DNA of 34,153 bases from Hyphomicrobiales bacterium (lineage in GTDB: Bacteria > Pseudomonadota > Alphaproteobacteria > Rhizobiales > Xanthobacteraceae). The notes beneath the pieces are model-generated. The model searched no databases and was not told where the DNA came from. It worked only from the letters and a program-made list of their open reading frames with translations. The DNA is taken from the NCBI GenBank assembly GCA_016210825.1, contig JACQTM010000058.1, positions 1 through 34,153 on the forward strand, written 5' to 3'. The position numbers were made by a program, and so were the translations under genes. Below are positions 6,591 through 14,877 of this stretch, in pieces (position 1 is the first letter of the stretch; every line of letters starts with the position of its first letter).

Positions 6591-7535
6591 ATGACGGCGG
6601 CATTCATCTTTCCCGGGCAGGGCAGCCAAGCGGTCGGCATGGGCAAGGCCATGGCGCAGGCGTTCGCGCCGGCGCGCGCGGTGTTCGATGAGGTTGATGC
6701 GGCGCTCGGCCAGAAGCTCTCGGCCATCATGTGGGAAGGCCCCGCCGAAACGCTGACGCTGACCGAGAACGCCCAGCCGGCCCTCATGGCGGCGTCGCTT
6801 GCGGTGATGCGCGTGCTCGAAGCCGAAGCCGGAGTCGATCTCAAACGCGATGCCAAATTCGTCGCCGGCCATTCGCTCGGCGAATATTCCGCGCTCGCCG
6901 CCGCGGGCGCACTCACGATTGCCGACACCGCGCGCCTCGTACGCACGCGCGGCCGCGCCATGCAGAAGGCGGTGCCGGTCGGCACCGGCGCAATGGCCGC
7001 GTTACTCGGTCTTGAATTCGACATCGCGGCGGCGGTGGCGCTGGAGGCGGCGCAAGGCCAGGTGTGCCAGGCGGCGAACGATAACGGTGGCGGGCAGGTG
7101 GTGATTTCCGGCAACAAGGCGGCGGTCGAGCGCGCGGTCGAGATCGCTAAAACTAAGGGCGCCAAACGCGCCATGCTTCTGCCGGTGTCCGCGCCCTTTC
7201 ATTGCGCGCTAATGCAACCCGCCGCCGATGTAATGGCGGAGGCGCTGTCGAAGGTGACGGTGAGCGCGCCAATCGTGCCGGTCGTCGCGAACGTGGTTGC
7301 GAAACCGATTTCCGACCCGAAGGACATTGTGCGTAATCTCGTCGCCCAGGTGACGGGTACCGTGCGCTGGCGCGAATGCGTGAGCTATATGGCGGGGCAG
7401 GGTGTGATGAAATTCTACGAAGTCGGATCGGGCAAGGTGCTCACCGGCCTCGTCAAGCGCATCGCCGATGGCGCCACGGGACAAGCCATCGGCACGCCGG
7501 ATGACGTTGTCGCATTCAAGGCCGCGCGCGGCTGA
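6591..7535 (+). CDS. fabD: Malonyl-CoA:ACP transacylase FabD
   Basis: Cytoplasmic enzyme, 314 aa, that moves malonyl from CoA to acyl carrier protein, supplying the extender unit for type II fatty-acid synthesis. The N-terminal FIFPGQGSQAVGMG signature, the nucleophile S95 in GHSLGEYSA and the catalytic His in SAPFHCALM are all present. Length matches the family. I chose the ATG at 6591 (MTAAFIFPGQG), with CAAGGA just upstream, over an in-frame start 33 codons earlier whose residues look non-coding. It is followed by fabG, acpP and fabF on the same strand. Confidence 0.95.
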   Translation: MTAAFIFPGQGSQAVGMGKAMAQAFAPARAVFDEVDAALGQKLSAIMWEGPAETLTLTENAQPALMAASLAVMRVLEAEAGVDLKRDAKFVAGHSLGEYSALAAAGALTIADTARLVRTRGRAMQKAVPVGTGAMAALLGLEFDIAAAVALEAAQGQVCQAANDNGGGQVVISGNKAAVERAVEIAKTKGAKRAMLLPVSAPFHCALMQPAADVMAEALSKVTVSAPIVPVVANVVAKPISDPKDIVRNLVAQVTGTVRWRECVSYMAGQGVMKFYEVGSGKVLTGLVKRIADGATGQAIGTPDDVVAFKAARG

Positions 7536-7550
7536 GTTGAACTCATGGCA

Positions 7551-7591
7551 CCATCCTTCGAGGCCGGCTGAAAGCCGGCCTCGAAGGATGG
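7551..7591. repeat. Perfect 18-bp palindrome between fabD and fabG
   Basis: CCATCCTTCGAGGCCGGC (7551-7568), a TGAAA loop, then its exact complement (7574-7591). There is no T-tract, so it is not a classical intrinsic terminator. The CATCCTTCGAGG core resembles a palindromic repeat scattered through many Bradyrhizobiaceae genomes (recalled, not searched). In the fabD-fabG transcript it would form a very stable hairpin, ending 25 bases before the fabG start. Confidence 0.85.
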
Positions 7592-7616
7592 CGGCGAGAA
7601 AACGAGGAGAGCGTTA

Positions 7617-8354
7617 ATGTTCGATTTGACCGGCAAGACCGCGCTTGTCACCGGCGCGACCGGCGGCATCGGCGGCGCCATCGCGCGCGCGCTGCACGCC
7701 CAGGGCGCGACCGTCGCCATTTCCGGCACGCGGCGCGAGGTGCTCGACCAATTGGCCGGCGAATTGGGCAGCCGCGTGCACGTACTGCCATGCAATCTCG
7801 GCGACAAGGACGCGGTCGAGGGTCTCGTCCCCGCTGCCGAGAAAGCGATGGAGAAGCTCGACATCCTAGTCGCCAATGCCGGTATCACCCGCGATAACCT
7901 GTTTGTGCAATTGCGCGACGAGGATTGGGACGAGGTGATCGCGGTCAATCTTACCGCCACCTTCCGCCTCGCACGCGCGGCGATGAGGGGCATGATGCGC
8001 CGGCGTTCGGGACGCATCATCGGCATAACGTCCGTTGTCGGGGTCACCGGCAATCCGGGGCAAGGCAATTACACCGCCGCCAAGGCCGGCATGATCGGCA
8101 TGATTAAATCGCTCGCCGCCGAATATGCACGGCGCGGGGTGACCTCGAATTGCGTTGCGCCAGGTTTCATTGCCACCGCGATGACCGACAAGCTCAATGA
8201 CAAACAGCGTGAGGCAATCCTTGCACGCGTGCCGGCTAATCGCCTGGGCGCTCCCGCCGACGTCGCTTCGGCGGTCGTGTTTCTCGCTTCCGACGAGGCC
8301 GCCTATATCACCGGGCAGACGCTGCACGTGAATGGCGGTATGGCCATGATTTGA
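7617..8354 (+). CDS. fabG: 3-oxoacyl-ACP reductase FabG
   Basis: NADPH-dependent short-chain dehydrogenase, 245 aa, that reduces beta-ketoacyl-ACP in the elongation cycle. The cofactor motif is TGATGGIG (12-19), followed by the NAG motif (NAGI, 87-90). The catalytic set is N111, S139, Y152 and K156 (YTAAKAG). The C-terminal ITGQTLHVNGGMAMI matches FabG closely. GAGGAGAG sits just ahead of the ATG. It lies between fabD and acpP, the usual alphaproteobacterial order. Confidence 0.95.
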   Translation: MFDLTGKTALVTGATGGIGGAIARALHAQGATVAISGTRREVLDQLAGELGSRVHVLPCNLGDKDAVEGLVPAAEKAMEKLDILVANAGITRDNLFVQLRDEDWDEVIAVNLTATFRLARAAMRGMMRRRSGRIIGITSVVGVTGNPGQGNYTAAKAGMIGMIKSLAAEYARRGVTSNCVAPGFIATAMTDKLNDKQREAILARVPANRLGAPADVASAVVFLASDEAAYITGQTLHVNGGMAMI

Positions 8355-8582
8355 GTGGGAAAATACCTCCGGTGCGGCATTGGGAAATGATGCCGCGCAA
8401 TGCTGGTCAAGGGTTTTGAAGTATGATAACCGAACCCACTGGCCGGGCTGGGGAGGCTTTCTGGGAGCGCGTCGCAAACGCAGCGACCCGAAACCCGCCG
8501 TCACCACGACGCGGCCCAACCGCCATGGTTCCGACCGCGACGCCGGTCGGGCTGAAATCTTGAAAATGCAGAGGTTCGAACG
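8355..8582 (+). other. fabG-acpP intergenic region, likely 5' leader of acpP
   Basis: These 228 bases hold no credible gene. A TATGAT at 8422-8427 could be a -10 element for an acpP promoter, but no good -35 is spaced correctly. The 3' half is GC-rich up to the acpP ribosome-binding region. A separate acpP promoter would fit the very high acyl carrier protein demand of cells; this is inference. Confidence 0.3.
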
Positions 8583-8822
8583 ATGAGTGACATTGCCGAG
8601 CGGGTAAAGAAGATCGTCGTGGAGCATCTGGGCGTCGAGCCCGACAAGGTGACCGAAGCCGCCAGCTTCATCGACGATCTGGGGGCCGACAGCCTCGACA
8701 CCGTCGAGCACGACATGGCCTTTGAGGAGGAGTTCGGCTGCGAGATCCCCGATGACGCCGCCGAAACCATTCTCAACGTCGGCGATGCCATCAAGTTCCT
8801 CGAAAAAAACGCCAAGAGCTAA
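8583..8822 (+). CDS. acpP: Acyl carrier protein AcpP (variant helix II)
   Basis: Small acidic carrier, 79 aa, that holds growing acyl chains on a 4'-phosphopantetheine arm attached to S37 (GADSLDTVE). The four-helix layout and length fit AcpP. In helix II, just after the modified serine, the sequence reads E-H-D-M (residues 42-45), where rhizobial and E. coli AcpP have E-L-V-M. H43 replaces a normally buried leucine and D44 replaces a valine at the partner-binding face. The rest (AFEEEFGCEIPDDAAETI) is canonical. It is flanked by fabG and fabF, so it should be the main housekeeping ACP. Confidence 0.93.
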   Translation: MSDIAERVKKIVVEHLGVEPDKVTEAASFIDDLGADSLDTVEHDMAFEEEFGCEIPDDAAETILNVGDAIKFLEKNAKS

Positions 8823-8956
8823 CTTCGACTTACCATTTGCTGGACCGCGCCGCAGCGATTGCGCGGGTCGATCGATAATCGCGCGCGTCGTCCGCGCTTG
8901 GCCGTTGCCGCTTCACACCATAGTTAAGGGAAGCGTCCGGCGAATTTGAGCCGATC

Positions 8957-10222
8957 ATGAGACGGGTTGTGGTCACGGGTCTCGGCATGGTTACGCCGCT
9001 CGGTTGCGGCGTGGAGGCGACGTGGCAGCGTCTGCTCAAGGGTGAGAGCGGCGCGCGTAAGGTCGAGACCTTCGATGTTTCCGATCTGCCGTGCAAGATC
9101 GCCTGTGTCGTTCCGCGCGGCAACGGCGCCAACGGCACCTTCAATCCCGACCAGTGGATGGAGCCGAAGGAGCAGCGCAAAGTCGATGACTTCATCGTCT
9201 TCGCCATGTCTGCCGTGCGCCAGGCGCTCGACGACGCGAAATGGAAACCGCAGTCTTATGAGGACCAAACCACGACCGGCGTGCTCATCGGCTCAGGGAT
9301 AGGCGGCATCGGCGGCATCGCCGAAGCCGCGATCACGCTGAAGGAGCGCGGGCCGCGGCGCATCTCGCCGTTCTTCATTCCCGGGCGGCTGATCAATCTC
9401 GCGTCGGGCTACGCCTCGATCGAATTCGGTCTGAAGGGTCCGAACCACGCGGTGGTCACCGCATGCTCCACCGGCGCGCACGCCATCGGCGACGCCGGCC
9501 GCCTTATTGCGCTCGGCGACGCCGAGGTGATGGTCGCGGGCGGTACGGAATCCCCGGTCAACCGCCTTTCGCTCGCGGGATTTTCCGCCTCGCGCGCGCT
9601 GTCCACCGGCTTCAACGACACACCAGAGCGCGCCTCGCGACCCTACGACCGTGATCGCGATGGCTTCGTCATGGGTGAGGGCGCGGGTGTCATCGTGCTC
9701 GAGGAATTGGAGCATGCGAAGAAACGCGGCGCGAAGATCTATGCGGAACTGATCGGCTATGGCCTTTCCGGCGACGCCTATCACATCACCGCGCCGGCGC
9801 AGGACGGCGACGGCGCCTACCGCTCCATGCAGGCCGCGCTCAAGCGCGCCAATGTGACGCCGTCGGAGATCGACTACATCAACGCGCATGGCACTTCGAC
9901 GCCGCTCGGCGACGAGATCGAGCTCGGCGCGGTCCAGCGTCTCGTCGGCAACGCGGCCGCCCGCATCGCCATGTCGTCCACGAAGTCCTCGGTCGGCCAT
10001 CTGCTTGGCGCCGCGGGGGCGGTGGAGGCGATTTTCTCAATCCTTGCGATCCGCGACAAAGTAGCGCCGCCCACGATCAATCTCGATAATCCGTCGGTCG
10101 AGACCGCGATCGATCTCGTTCCGCACCAGGCGAAGAAACGCGAAATCGACGTTGTGCTGTCAAATTCCTTCGGATTTGGTGGAACCAATGCCTCGCTGGT
10201 ATTCCGGCGCGGTGTGGATTAG
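8957..10222 (+). CDS. fabF: 3-oxoacyl-ACP synthase II FabF
   Basis: Condensing enzyme, 421 aa, that extends acyl-ACP with malonyl-ACP, including the step important for unsaturated-chain elongation and temperature response. The thiolase-fold catalytic triad is complete: C170 in VTACSTGA, H311 in NAHGTSTP and H348 in SVGHLLGAAG. The C-terminal NSFGFGGTNASLVF is diagnostic. It starts 134 bases after acpP and ends 165 bases before mltG. Confidence 0.96.
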   Translation: MRRVVVTGLGMVTPLGCGVEATWQRLLKGESGARKVETFDVSDLPCKIACVVPRGNGANGTFNPDQWMEPKEQRKVDDFIVFAMSAVRQALDDAKWKPQSYEDQTTTGVLIGSGIGGIGGIAEAAITLKERGPRRISPFFIPGRLINLASGYASIEFGLKGPNHAVVTACSTGAHAIGDAGRLIALGDAEVMVAGGTESPVNRLSLAGFSASRALSTGFNDTPERASRPYDRDRDGFVMGEGAGVIVLEELEHAKKRGAKIYAELIGYGLSGDAYHITAPAQDGDGAYRSMQAALKRANVTPSEIDYINAHGTSTPLGDEIELGAVQRLVGNAAARIAMSSTKSSVGHLLGAAGAVEAIFSILAIRDKVAPPTINLDNPSVETAIDLVPHQAKKREIDVVLSNSFGFGGTNASLVFRRGVD

Positions 10223-10387
10223 CGCGGGAATTCGATCCACCCTTTCGCCATATTCACCTATAACCGTCATACCTGCCTTTATGTCTGCTACGTTCATTGC
10301 GCCGGAACTTCGTCGAGGTGACTTGGCCGTGCCGTATTGTCGGTGTGCGATCGATGCGGCGGTGGCGGCGAATGTGGGAGTGTTGTG

Positions 10388-11713
10388 GTGAGCATGCCAC
10401 CAGGAAATGACGGCAGAAGCCCGCTGCGGCCGGGTACAACTTTACCGCAGGCGCCGGAACGCCCGCGTTCCATGCAGAAACTTTCCGACGTGGAGCGGCA
10501 TTACTACGCCACGAACCGGAGCGGCAATCCGCAATCGGGAACGCCGCAGCGCATGCGGCCGCCGCCGCGTGTGCGCTCGCGGCGCGTGCGCCATCCGATC
10601 GTCATGGTTGGCAACGCGATCTTCACGCTAATTTTGTTGCTCGCGATCGCCGTCGGCGCGCTGCTCGTGGTTGGTAAGCAGCGTTTCGACGCGCAGGGGC
10701 CGCTCGCCCAGGACCGGATCGTCAACATTCCGCGCGGCGTCGGCATCCGTGACATCGCTGATCTGCTGGTACGCGAAGGCGTGATCGAGCAACCTTACGT
10801 GTTCATGGGCAGTGTCATCGTACTCAAAGCGCGCGATGACCTTAAATATGGCGAATACCAATTTCCGAAACAGGCGAGCCTGCGCGACGTGGTCGATCTC
10901 ATCACCAGCGGGCGCGTGGTGCAGCACAATCTCACCCTCGCTGAGGGTTTGACCTCCGAGCAGATCGTGCAGCGCCTCCTCGAAAACGACATTCTCAGCG
11001 GCAACATCCGGGAAATTCCGCGCGAGGGCACGCTGCTGCCGGAGACCTACAAGTTCACCCGCGGCATGACGCGCGAGCAAATGATTCAGCGCATGCAGCA
11101 GAGCCAGCGCCGCACCTTGCAGGAGATCTGGGATCGCCGCGCGCCCGATCTGCCGGTCAAGTCGCCGGAGCAGCTTATTGTGCTCGCATCCATTGTCGAA
11201 AAGGAAACGGGCAAGTCGGAGGAGCGAACGCGCGTTGCCGCCGTGTTCGTCAATCGCCTGCGCCAGAAGATCAAGCTGCAGTCTGATCCGACCATCATCT
11301 ATGGCCTGGTCGGCGGCAAAGGCTCGCTCGGCCGTCCGATCTTGAAGAACGAGATCGATCAGCCAACGCCGTACAACACTTATGTCATCGAAGGGCTGCC
11401 GCCGGGACCGATCGCCAATCCGGGTCGCGCCTCGCTCGAAGCCGCCGCCAATCCGGCGCGCACCAAGGAACTGTTCTTCGTCGCTGACGGCACCGGCGGT
11501 CATGCGTTCTCCGACACCTACGAACAGCATCAGAAGAATGTCGCGCGCCTGCGCGTCATCGAGCAGCAGGCGAAAGATCCAACCCCCGCGCCGGCCGCTG
11601 CCGATCCAAAACCCGCGCCCGCGCGTCCCGCCGCCAAGCCAAACGTGAAGCCGGCGGCGCAAGGCAATACGCAACCGGCCGCGCAAAAGCCCGCACCAAC
11701 GCAGACGCAGTGA
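10388..11713 (+). CDS. mltG: Endolytic murein transglycosylase MltG (YceG)
   Basis: Inner-membrane lytic transglycosylase, about 441 aa, that cleaves nascent peptidoglycan strands and so limits glycan length. A basic, Pro-rich cytoplasmic tail (1-69) leads to one membrane helix (about 70-95), a LysM-like segment and the YceG catalytic domain with the conserved Glu in ASIVEKETGKSEER (E271). The C-terminal 60 residues are a low-complexity Ala/Pro/Lys tail. I prefer the GTG at 10388 because GGGAG lies six bases upstream; the ATG at 10394 is an alternative. Its location after fabF is typical for this bacterial group. Confidence 0.92.
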   Translation: MSMPPGNDGRSPLRPGTTLPQAPERPRSMQKLSDVERHYYATNRSGNPQSGTPQRMRPPPRVRSRRVRHPIVMVGNAIFTLILLLAIAVGALLVVGKQRFDAQGPLAQDRIVNIPRGVGIRDIADLLVREGVIEQPYVFMGSVIVLKARDDLKYGEYQFPKQASLRDVVDLITSGRVVQHNLTLAEGLTSEQIVQRLLENDILSGNIREIPREGTLLPETYKFTRGMTREQMIQRMQQSQRRTLQEIWDRRAPDLPVKSPEQLIVLASIVEKETGKSEERTRVAAVFVNRLRQKIKLQSDPTIIYGLVGGKGSLGRPILKNEIDQPTPYNTYVIEGLPPGPIANPGRASLEAAANPARTKELFFVADGTGGHAFSDTYEQHQKNVARLRVIEQQAKDPTPAPAAADPKPAPARPAAKPNVKPAAQGNTQPAAQKPAPTQTQ

Positions 11714-11817
11714 TCGCGCGATTGGCGTGCGGCTTGTGAGCCGGATGCGCTGTCGTTAAGGTCCCTCACCGATTCCGGCGTTCCGATAAATATTCCGCGA
11801 GGCGAGAGATCCGGCCG

Positions 11818-12705
11818 ATGGCGCTGTCGAGCATGACCGGCTTCGCGCGGAGCCACGGCGTGAGCGGGACCTATGTATGGTCCTGGGAGCTTAAATCCGT
11901 CAACGCCAAGGGCCTCGATCTGCGGATGCGCTTGCCGACCGGTTGGGACGCGGTTGAGGTGCCGGTGCGCCGCCGCGGCGCCGAGGCGTTATCGCGCGGC
12001 AACGTCTATGTGACGCTCACCGTCAAGCGCGAAGGCGTGACCCCGATGGTGCGCATCAACGAGCCGGTGCTGGATGCCGTGCTTGCCGCCATGAAAAATC
12101 TCACCGGCCGCGTTGATGCCGAGGCGCCGCGCCTCGATGGCGTACTCGGCTTGAAAGGCGTCATCGACGTCATCGACGAAGAGGAAGATGAGAACACGCG
12201 CGCCGCCGCGGAAGCCGCCGTCGTTGCGGGCTTCGACGTTGCGCTCTCAGGGCTCACCGAGATGCGCAAGCACGAAGGCAAGGCGATCGGCGACGTGCTC
12301 GGAGAACGATTGAAGGAGATCGCGGCCTTGGCGAAGCGCGCCGACGCGGCGCCGGGACGAAAGGCCGAAGCGATCAAGGCCCGGCTCGCCGAGCAGATCG
12401 CGGCGTTGCTGCAGACCTCCGACCGCTTCGACGCCGACCGCCTGCACCAGGAAGCAATCCTGATTGCCACCAAGGCCGATATTCGCGAGGAACTTGACCG
12501 GCTTGGCTCGCATGTGGCCCAGGCTCGCCGGTTGATGTCCGAGGGCGGGGCAATCGGCCGGCGGCTCGATTTCCTTGCACAGGAACTTAACCGCGAGGCG
12601 AATACGCTGTGCGCCAAGGCCAACGACGTCGAGCTGACCAATATCGGCCTCGAATTGAAAAGCGTGGTCGAACAGTTCCGCGAGCAGGTGCAGAACCTGG
12701 AGTGA
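11818..12705 (+). CDS. yicC: YicC-family endoribonuclease
   Basis: A 295-aa cytoplasmic protein of the YicC/YloC family, shown in other bacteria to be an endoribonuclease acting on structured RNA. The N-terminal SSMTGFARS signature and the C-terminal DUF1732 region (FLAQELNREANTLCAKAND) are both clear. The middle is helical and charged. It follows mltG by 104 bases and precedes gmk, an order kept widely in alphaproteobacteria. Confidence 0.93.
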   Translation: MALSSMTGFARSHGVSGTYVWSWELKSVNAKGLDLRMRLPTGWDAVEVPVRRRGAEALSRGNVYVTLTVKREGVTPMVRINEPVLDAVLAAMKNLTGRVDAEAPRLDGVLGLKGVIDVIDEEEDENTRAAAEAAVVAGFDVALSGLTEMRKHEGKAIGDVLGERLKEIAALAKRADAAPGRKAEAIKARLAEQIAALLQTSDRFDADRLHQEAILIATKADIREELDRLGSHVAQARRLMSEGGAIGRRLDFLAQELNREANTLCAKANDVELTNIGLELKSVVEQFREQVQNLE

Positions 12706-12754
12706 CGGCGGCGAGAACAAACGATGAAGTGCATTTTTGAATCGCCTCCCCCCG

Positions 12755-12822
12755 CTGAAATCGGATGTATCCGATTTCAGCCACTCCAATCATGGTCCAA
12801 GTCGGAAACATCCGACTTGGAC
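12755..12822. repeat. Pair of related hairpins in the yicC-gmk gap
   Basis: Two perfect 12-bp stems lie side by side: CTGAAATCGGAT with its complement (12755-12780, two-base loop) and GTCCAAGTCGGA with its complement (12795-12822, four-base loop). Both share the TCGGA..TCCGA core, so they look like two copies of one element. No T-tract follows either. Confidence 0.75.
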
Positions 12823-12846
12823 TGGGGGAGGCCGGCGCGAAGCGCC

Positions 12847-12921
12847 GGGAGGGGGGTAAGCCGCAAATTCCCGGCTTGCCGCTTACCCCCCTCCCTAACC
12901 CTCCCCCGCAAGGGGGGAGGG
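12847..12921. repeat. GC-rich double hairpin just upstream of gmk
   Basis: A perfect 15-bp stem pairs GGGAGGGGGGTAAGC (12847-12861) with its complement at 12881-12895. A second stem follows, CCCTCCCCC (12899-12907) with GGGGGAGGG (12913-12921). The second ends 15 bases before the gmk start, so its folding could limit ribosome access. The sequence resembles dispersed intergenic palindromes of Bradyrhizobiaceae; that is recollection, not a search. Confidence 0.75.
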
Positions 12922-12936
12922 AAAAGGGATTAAGCA

Positions 12937-13638
12937 ATGGCCGTGAAGCGAACGCTAAATCGAAAGCAGAAAGATACGTCAAAGCCGAAAAGTAAGGCAG
13001 CGCACCCCACGGCCATCGCGCGGCGCGGTTTGATGTTTGTATTGTCCTCACCGTCCGGCGCCGGCAAGACGACGATCTCGCGCATGCTTTTGCGTGATGA
13101 GCCGGGGCTCAAGCTGTCGATCTCGGTGACCACACGTCCGAAGCGCCCGGGTGAAGTCGAGGGACGTGACTATCGCTTCGTTACCGCGGCTAAATTTGAA
13201 AATATGGTGCGTGCGGGTGAGCTCCTGGAGTTCGCCAAGGTGTTCGGCAACCATTACGGCACGCCACGCGCGCCAGTTGAGGCAGCGCTGACGGCGGGCC
13301 GCGATGTGCTGTTCGACATTGACTGGCAGGGCACGCAGCAATTACGCGAAAAAGCCGAGGGCGATCTGGTCAGCGTTTTCCTGCTACCGCCGTCGATCGA
13401 GGAGCTGCGCCGCCGCCTGAAGCGCAGGGCACAGGACAGCAATACGGTGATCCGGGACCGCATGTCGCGAGCAGGCCATGAGATGAGCCATTGGGCGGAA
13501 TACGACTATGTCGTCGTCAATCTTGATCTCAAGCGGACCTTCTCCGATATCCGCGCCATCCTGTACGCCGAACGGCTCAAGCGGACGCGCCAGAGCGGCT
13601 TGACCTCGTTCGTGCGCCGGCTTCAGGCGAAGCTTTAA
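12937..13638 (+). CDS. gmk: Guanylate kinase
   Basis: Cytoplasmic nucleotide kinase, 233 aa, that makes GDP from GMP and ATP. The P-loop is SSPSGAGKTT (37-46), the GMP-binding region has SVTTRPKRPGEVEGRDY, and a DIDWQGTQQL motif follows. The first 30 residues are a basic Lys/Arg-rich extension missing from the roughly 205-aa E. coli enzyme. I see no later in-frame ATG that keeps the P-loop strand intact except M33, so I keep the early start. It converges on the alcohol dehydrogenase gene with five bases between stops. Confidence 0.94.
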   Translation: MAVKRTLNRKQKDTSKPKSKAAHPTAIARRGLMFVLSSPSGAGKTTISRMLLRDEPGLKLSISVTTRPKRPGEVEGRDYRFVTAAKFENMVRAGELLEFAKVFGNHYGTPRAPVEAALTAGRDVLFDIDWQGTQQLREKAEGDLVSVFLLPPSIEELRRRLKRRAQDSNTVIRDRMSRAGHEMSHWAEYDYVVVNLDLKRTFSDIRAILYAERLKRTRQSGLTSFVRRLQAKL

Positions 13639-13643
13639 GTTGC

Positions 13644-14711
13644 TCAACCGTTTTCTTCGCAGTTCAGAACAAGGCGGCCGACCACGCGGCCGGCGCGCAG
13701 GTCGTCAAGAGCCGCCTGCGCCTGCGACAGCGGCCGTTCGCTGAACGGGATGGCCGAAACAATTCCGGTGCGAGCCAAGGCCAGCATCTCCCTGGCTTCG
13801 GCAAGGGTGCCGGTCATCGTGCCTTCGATGGTCATCGCTTTGAGTGGAATCATTGCGATCGGGGTTGAGAAAGTGCCGCCAAGGAGTCCCGTGACCACGA
13901 CTTTCCCGCCTTTGACAAGCACGCCGGTGGCGAAGGCGAGCGACTGATCGGAGCCGACGAAATCGCAGGCGCCATAGACGCCGCCGGTCGCGGCGAGCAA
14001 GGCTTTTCGCGCGCTCGTATCGGCGGGGTCATAAGCCGCAGCCGCGCCAGCCTTCAGTGCCGCCTCGCGTTTCGCCGCATCGATGTCGGTGACCACCGGC
14101 GCGTGGGCGAACATCGCGCGCGCGAGCGAAAGCCCCATCATGCCGACGCCGCCGAGGCCGACGAGGAGCAGCGGCCCGCGTGCCGCTTGTGCCGAAAGCC
14201 GCTTGAGCGCCGCATAGGCGGTGAGGCCCGAGCACATGAACGCGCCGGCGAGCGCCGCCGGCAGTGGCGCGTAATCGAGCAAGTAGCGCGGATGCGGCAC
14301 GAGCACGTGGCTTGCGAATCCGCCATCGACCGTAATGCCGAGATGGCGCGGCGCGGCGCAGATGTTTTCCTCCCCGGCGACGCAAGCCGCGCATGTCCCG
14401 CAGCCGATCCACGGATAGACCGCAACATGGCTGCCGATCGCCGCGCCAGCCGCCTCCGGCCCCGCACGCTCGACCGTGCCGGCGATCTCGTGGCCGAGCG
14501 TGAAAGGGAGCGTCCGCCCGCCGCGGACGTCGAGATTCTTGTCGGCGCCGAGCTTGAAATAGCCGTCCTGCATGTGCAGGTCGGAATGGCAGACGCCGCA
14601 GCGCGCGATGCGCAGGAGCACCTCGCTGCCGCGCGGCTGCGGCGCCTCCACCACCGTCTCGCATAGCGACGCGCCATAGGCGGTCAGCGATTGCCGATGC
14701 ATCTGCGTCAT
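13644..14711 (-). CDS. Zinc-dependent alcohol dehydrogenase
   Basis: Medium-chain NAD(P)-dependent dehydrogenase, 355 aa. The catalytic zinc ligands are C41 (CGVCHSD) and H74-E75 (TLGHEIAG). The structural zinc site has C104, C107, C110 and C118 (GCGTCAACVAGEENIC). The nucleotide-binding motif is VGLGGVGMMG. Substrate specificity is not readable; the family covers many primary and secondary alcohols. It sits between gmk and the detached rsmA 3' end, a place where I would expect rsmA itself to follow gmk convergently in relatives, so the gene is probably a later insertion. Confidence 0.88.
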   Translation of the reverse strand: MTQMHRQSLTAYGASLCETVVEAPQPRGSEVLLRIARCGVCHSDLHMQDGYFKLGADKNLDVRGGRTLPFTLGHEIAGTVERAGPEAAGAAIGSHVAVYPWIGCGTCAACVAGEENICAAPRHLGITVDGGFASHVLVPHPRYLLDYAPLPAALAGAFMCSGLTAYAALKRLSAQAARGPLLLVGLGGVGMMGLSLARAMFAHAPVVTDIDAAKREAALKAGAAAAYDPADTSARKALLAATGGVYGACDFVGSDQSLAFATGVLVKGGKVVVTGLLGGTFSTPIAMIPLKAMTIEGTMTGTLAEAREMLALARTGIVSAIPFSERPLSQAQAALDDLRAGRVVGRLVLNCEENG

Positions 14712-14720
14712 GCAGGAAGG

Positions 14721-14834
14721 CTAGCCGATTTTTCCTGCAAAGGCGCGGGTCAGCGCGACAAAACCTTCAACCGGAATGTCCTCCGCCCGCGCGGTCGGCT
14801 CGACTTCGTGCGCGGCTTGCAAACGAAGCTCTAG
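14721..14834 (-). pseudogene. Detached second copy of the rsmA 3' end
   Basis: The minus-strand frame ending at the TAG at 14721-14723 reads EPTARAEDIPVEGFVALTRA near its end. The intact RsmA (16117-17013) ends EPTARAEEISVAGFVALARA at the same place. Over 22 aligned codons I count 49 of 66 identical bases, with most differences in third positions. Homology fades upstream near 14834, so only about 37 codons remain, with no promoter or domain of their own. This is a gene fragment, not a functional gene. The secreted esterase lies between it and intact rsmA. Confidence 0.85.
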
Positions 14835-14877
14835 GCGGCGCATTGTAAGCACCCAGGGTCTCGCTTGGGTGCACGCG

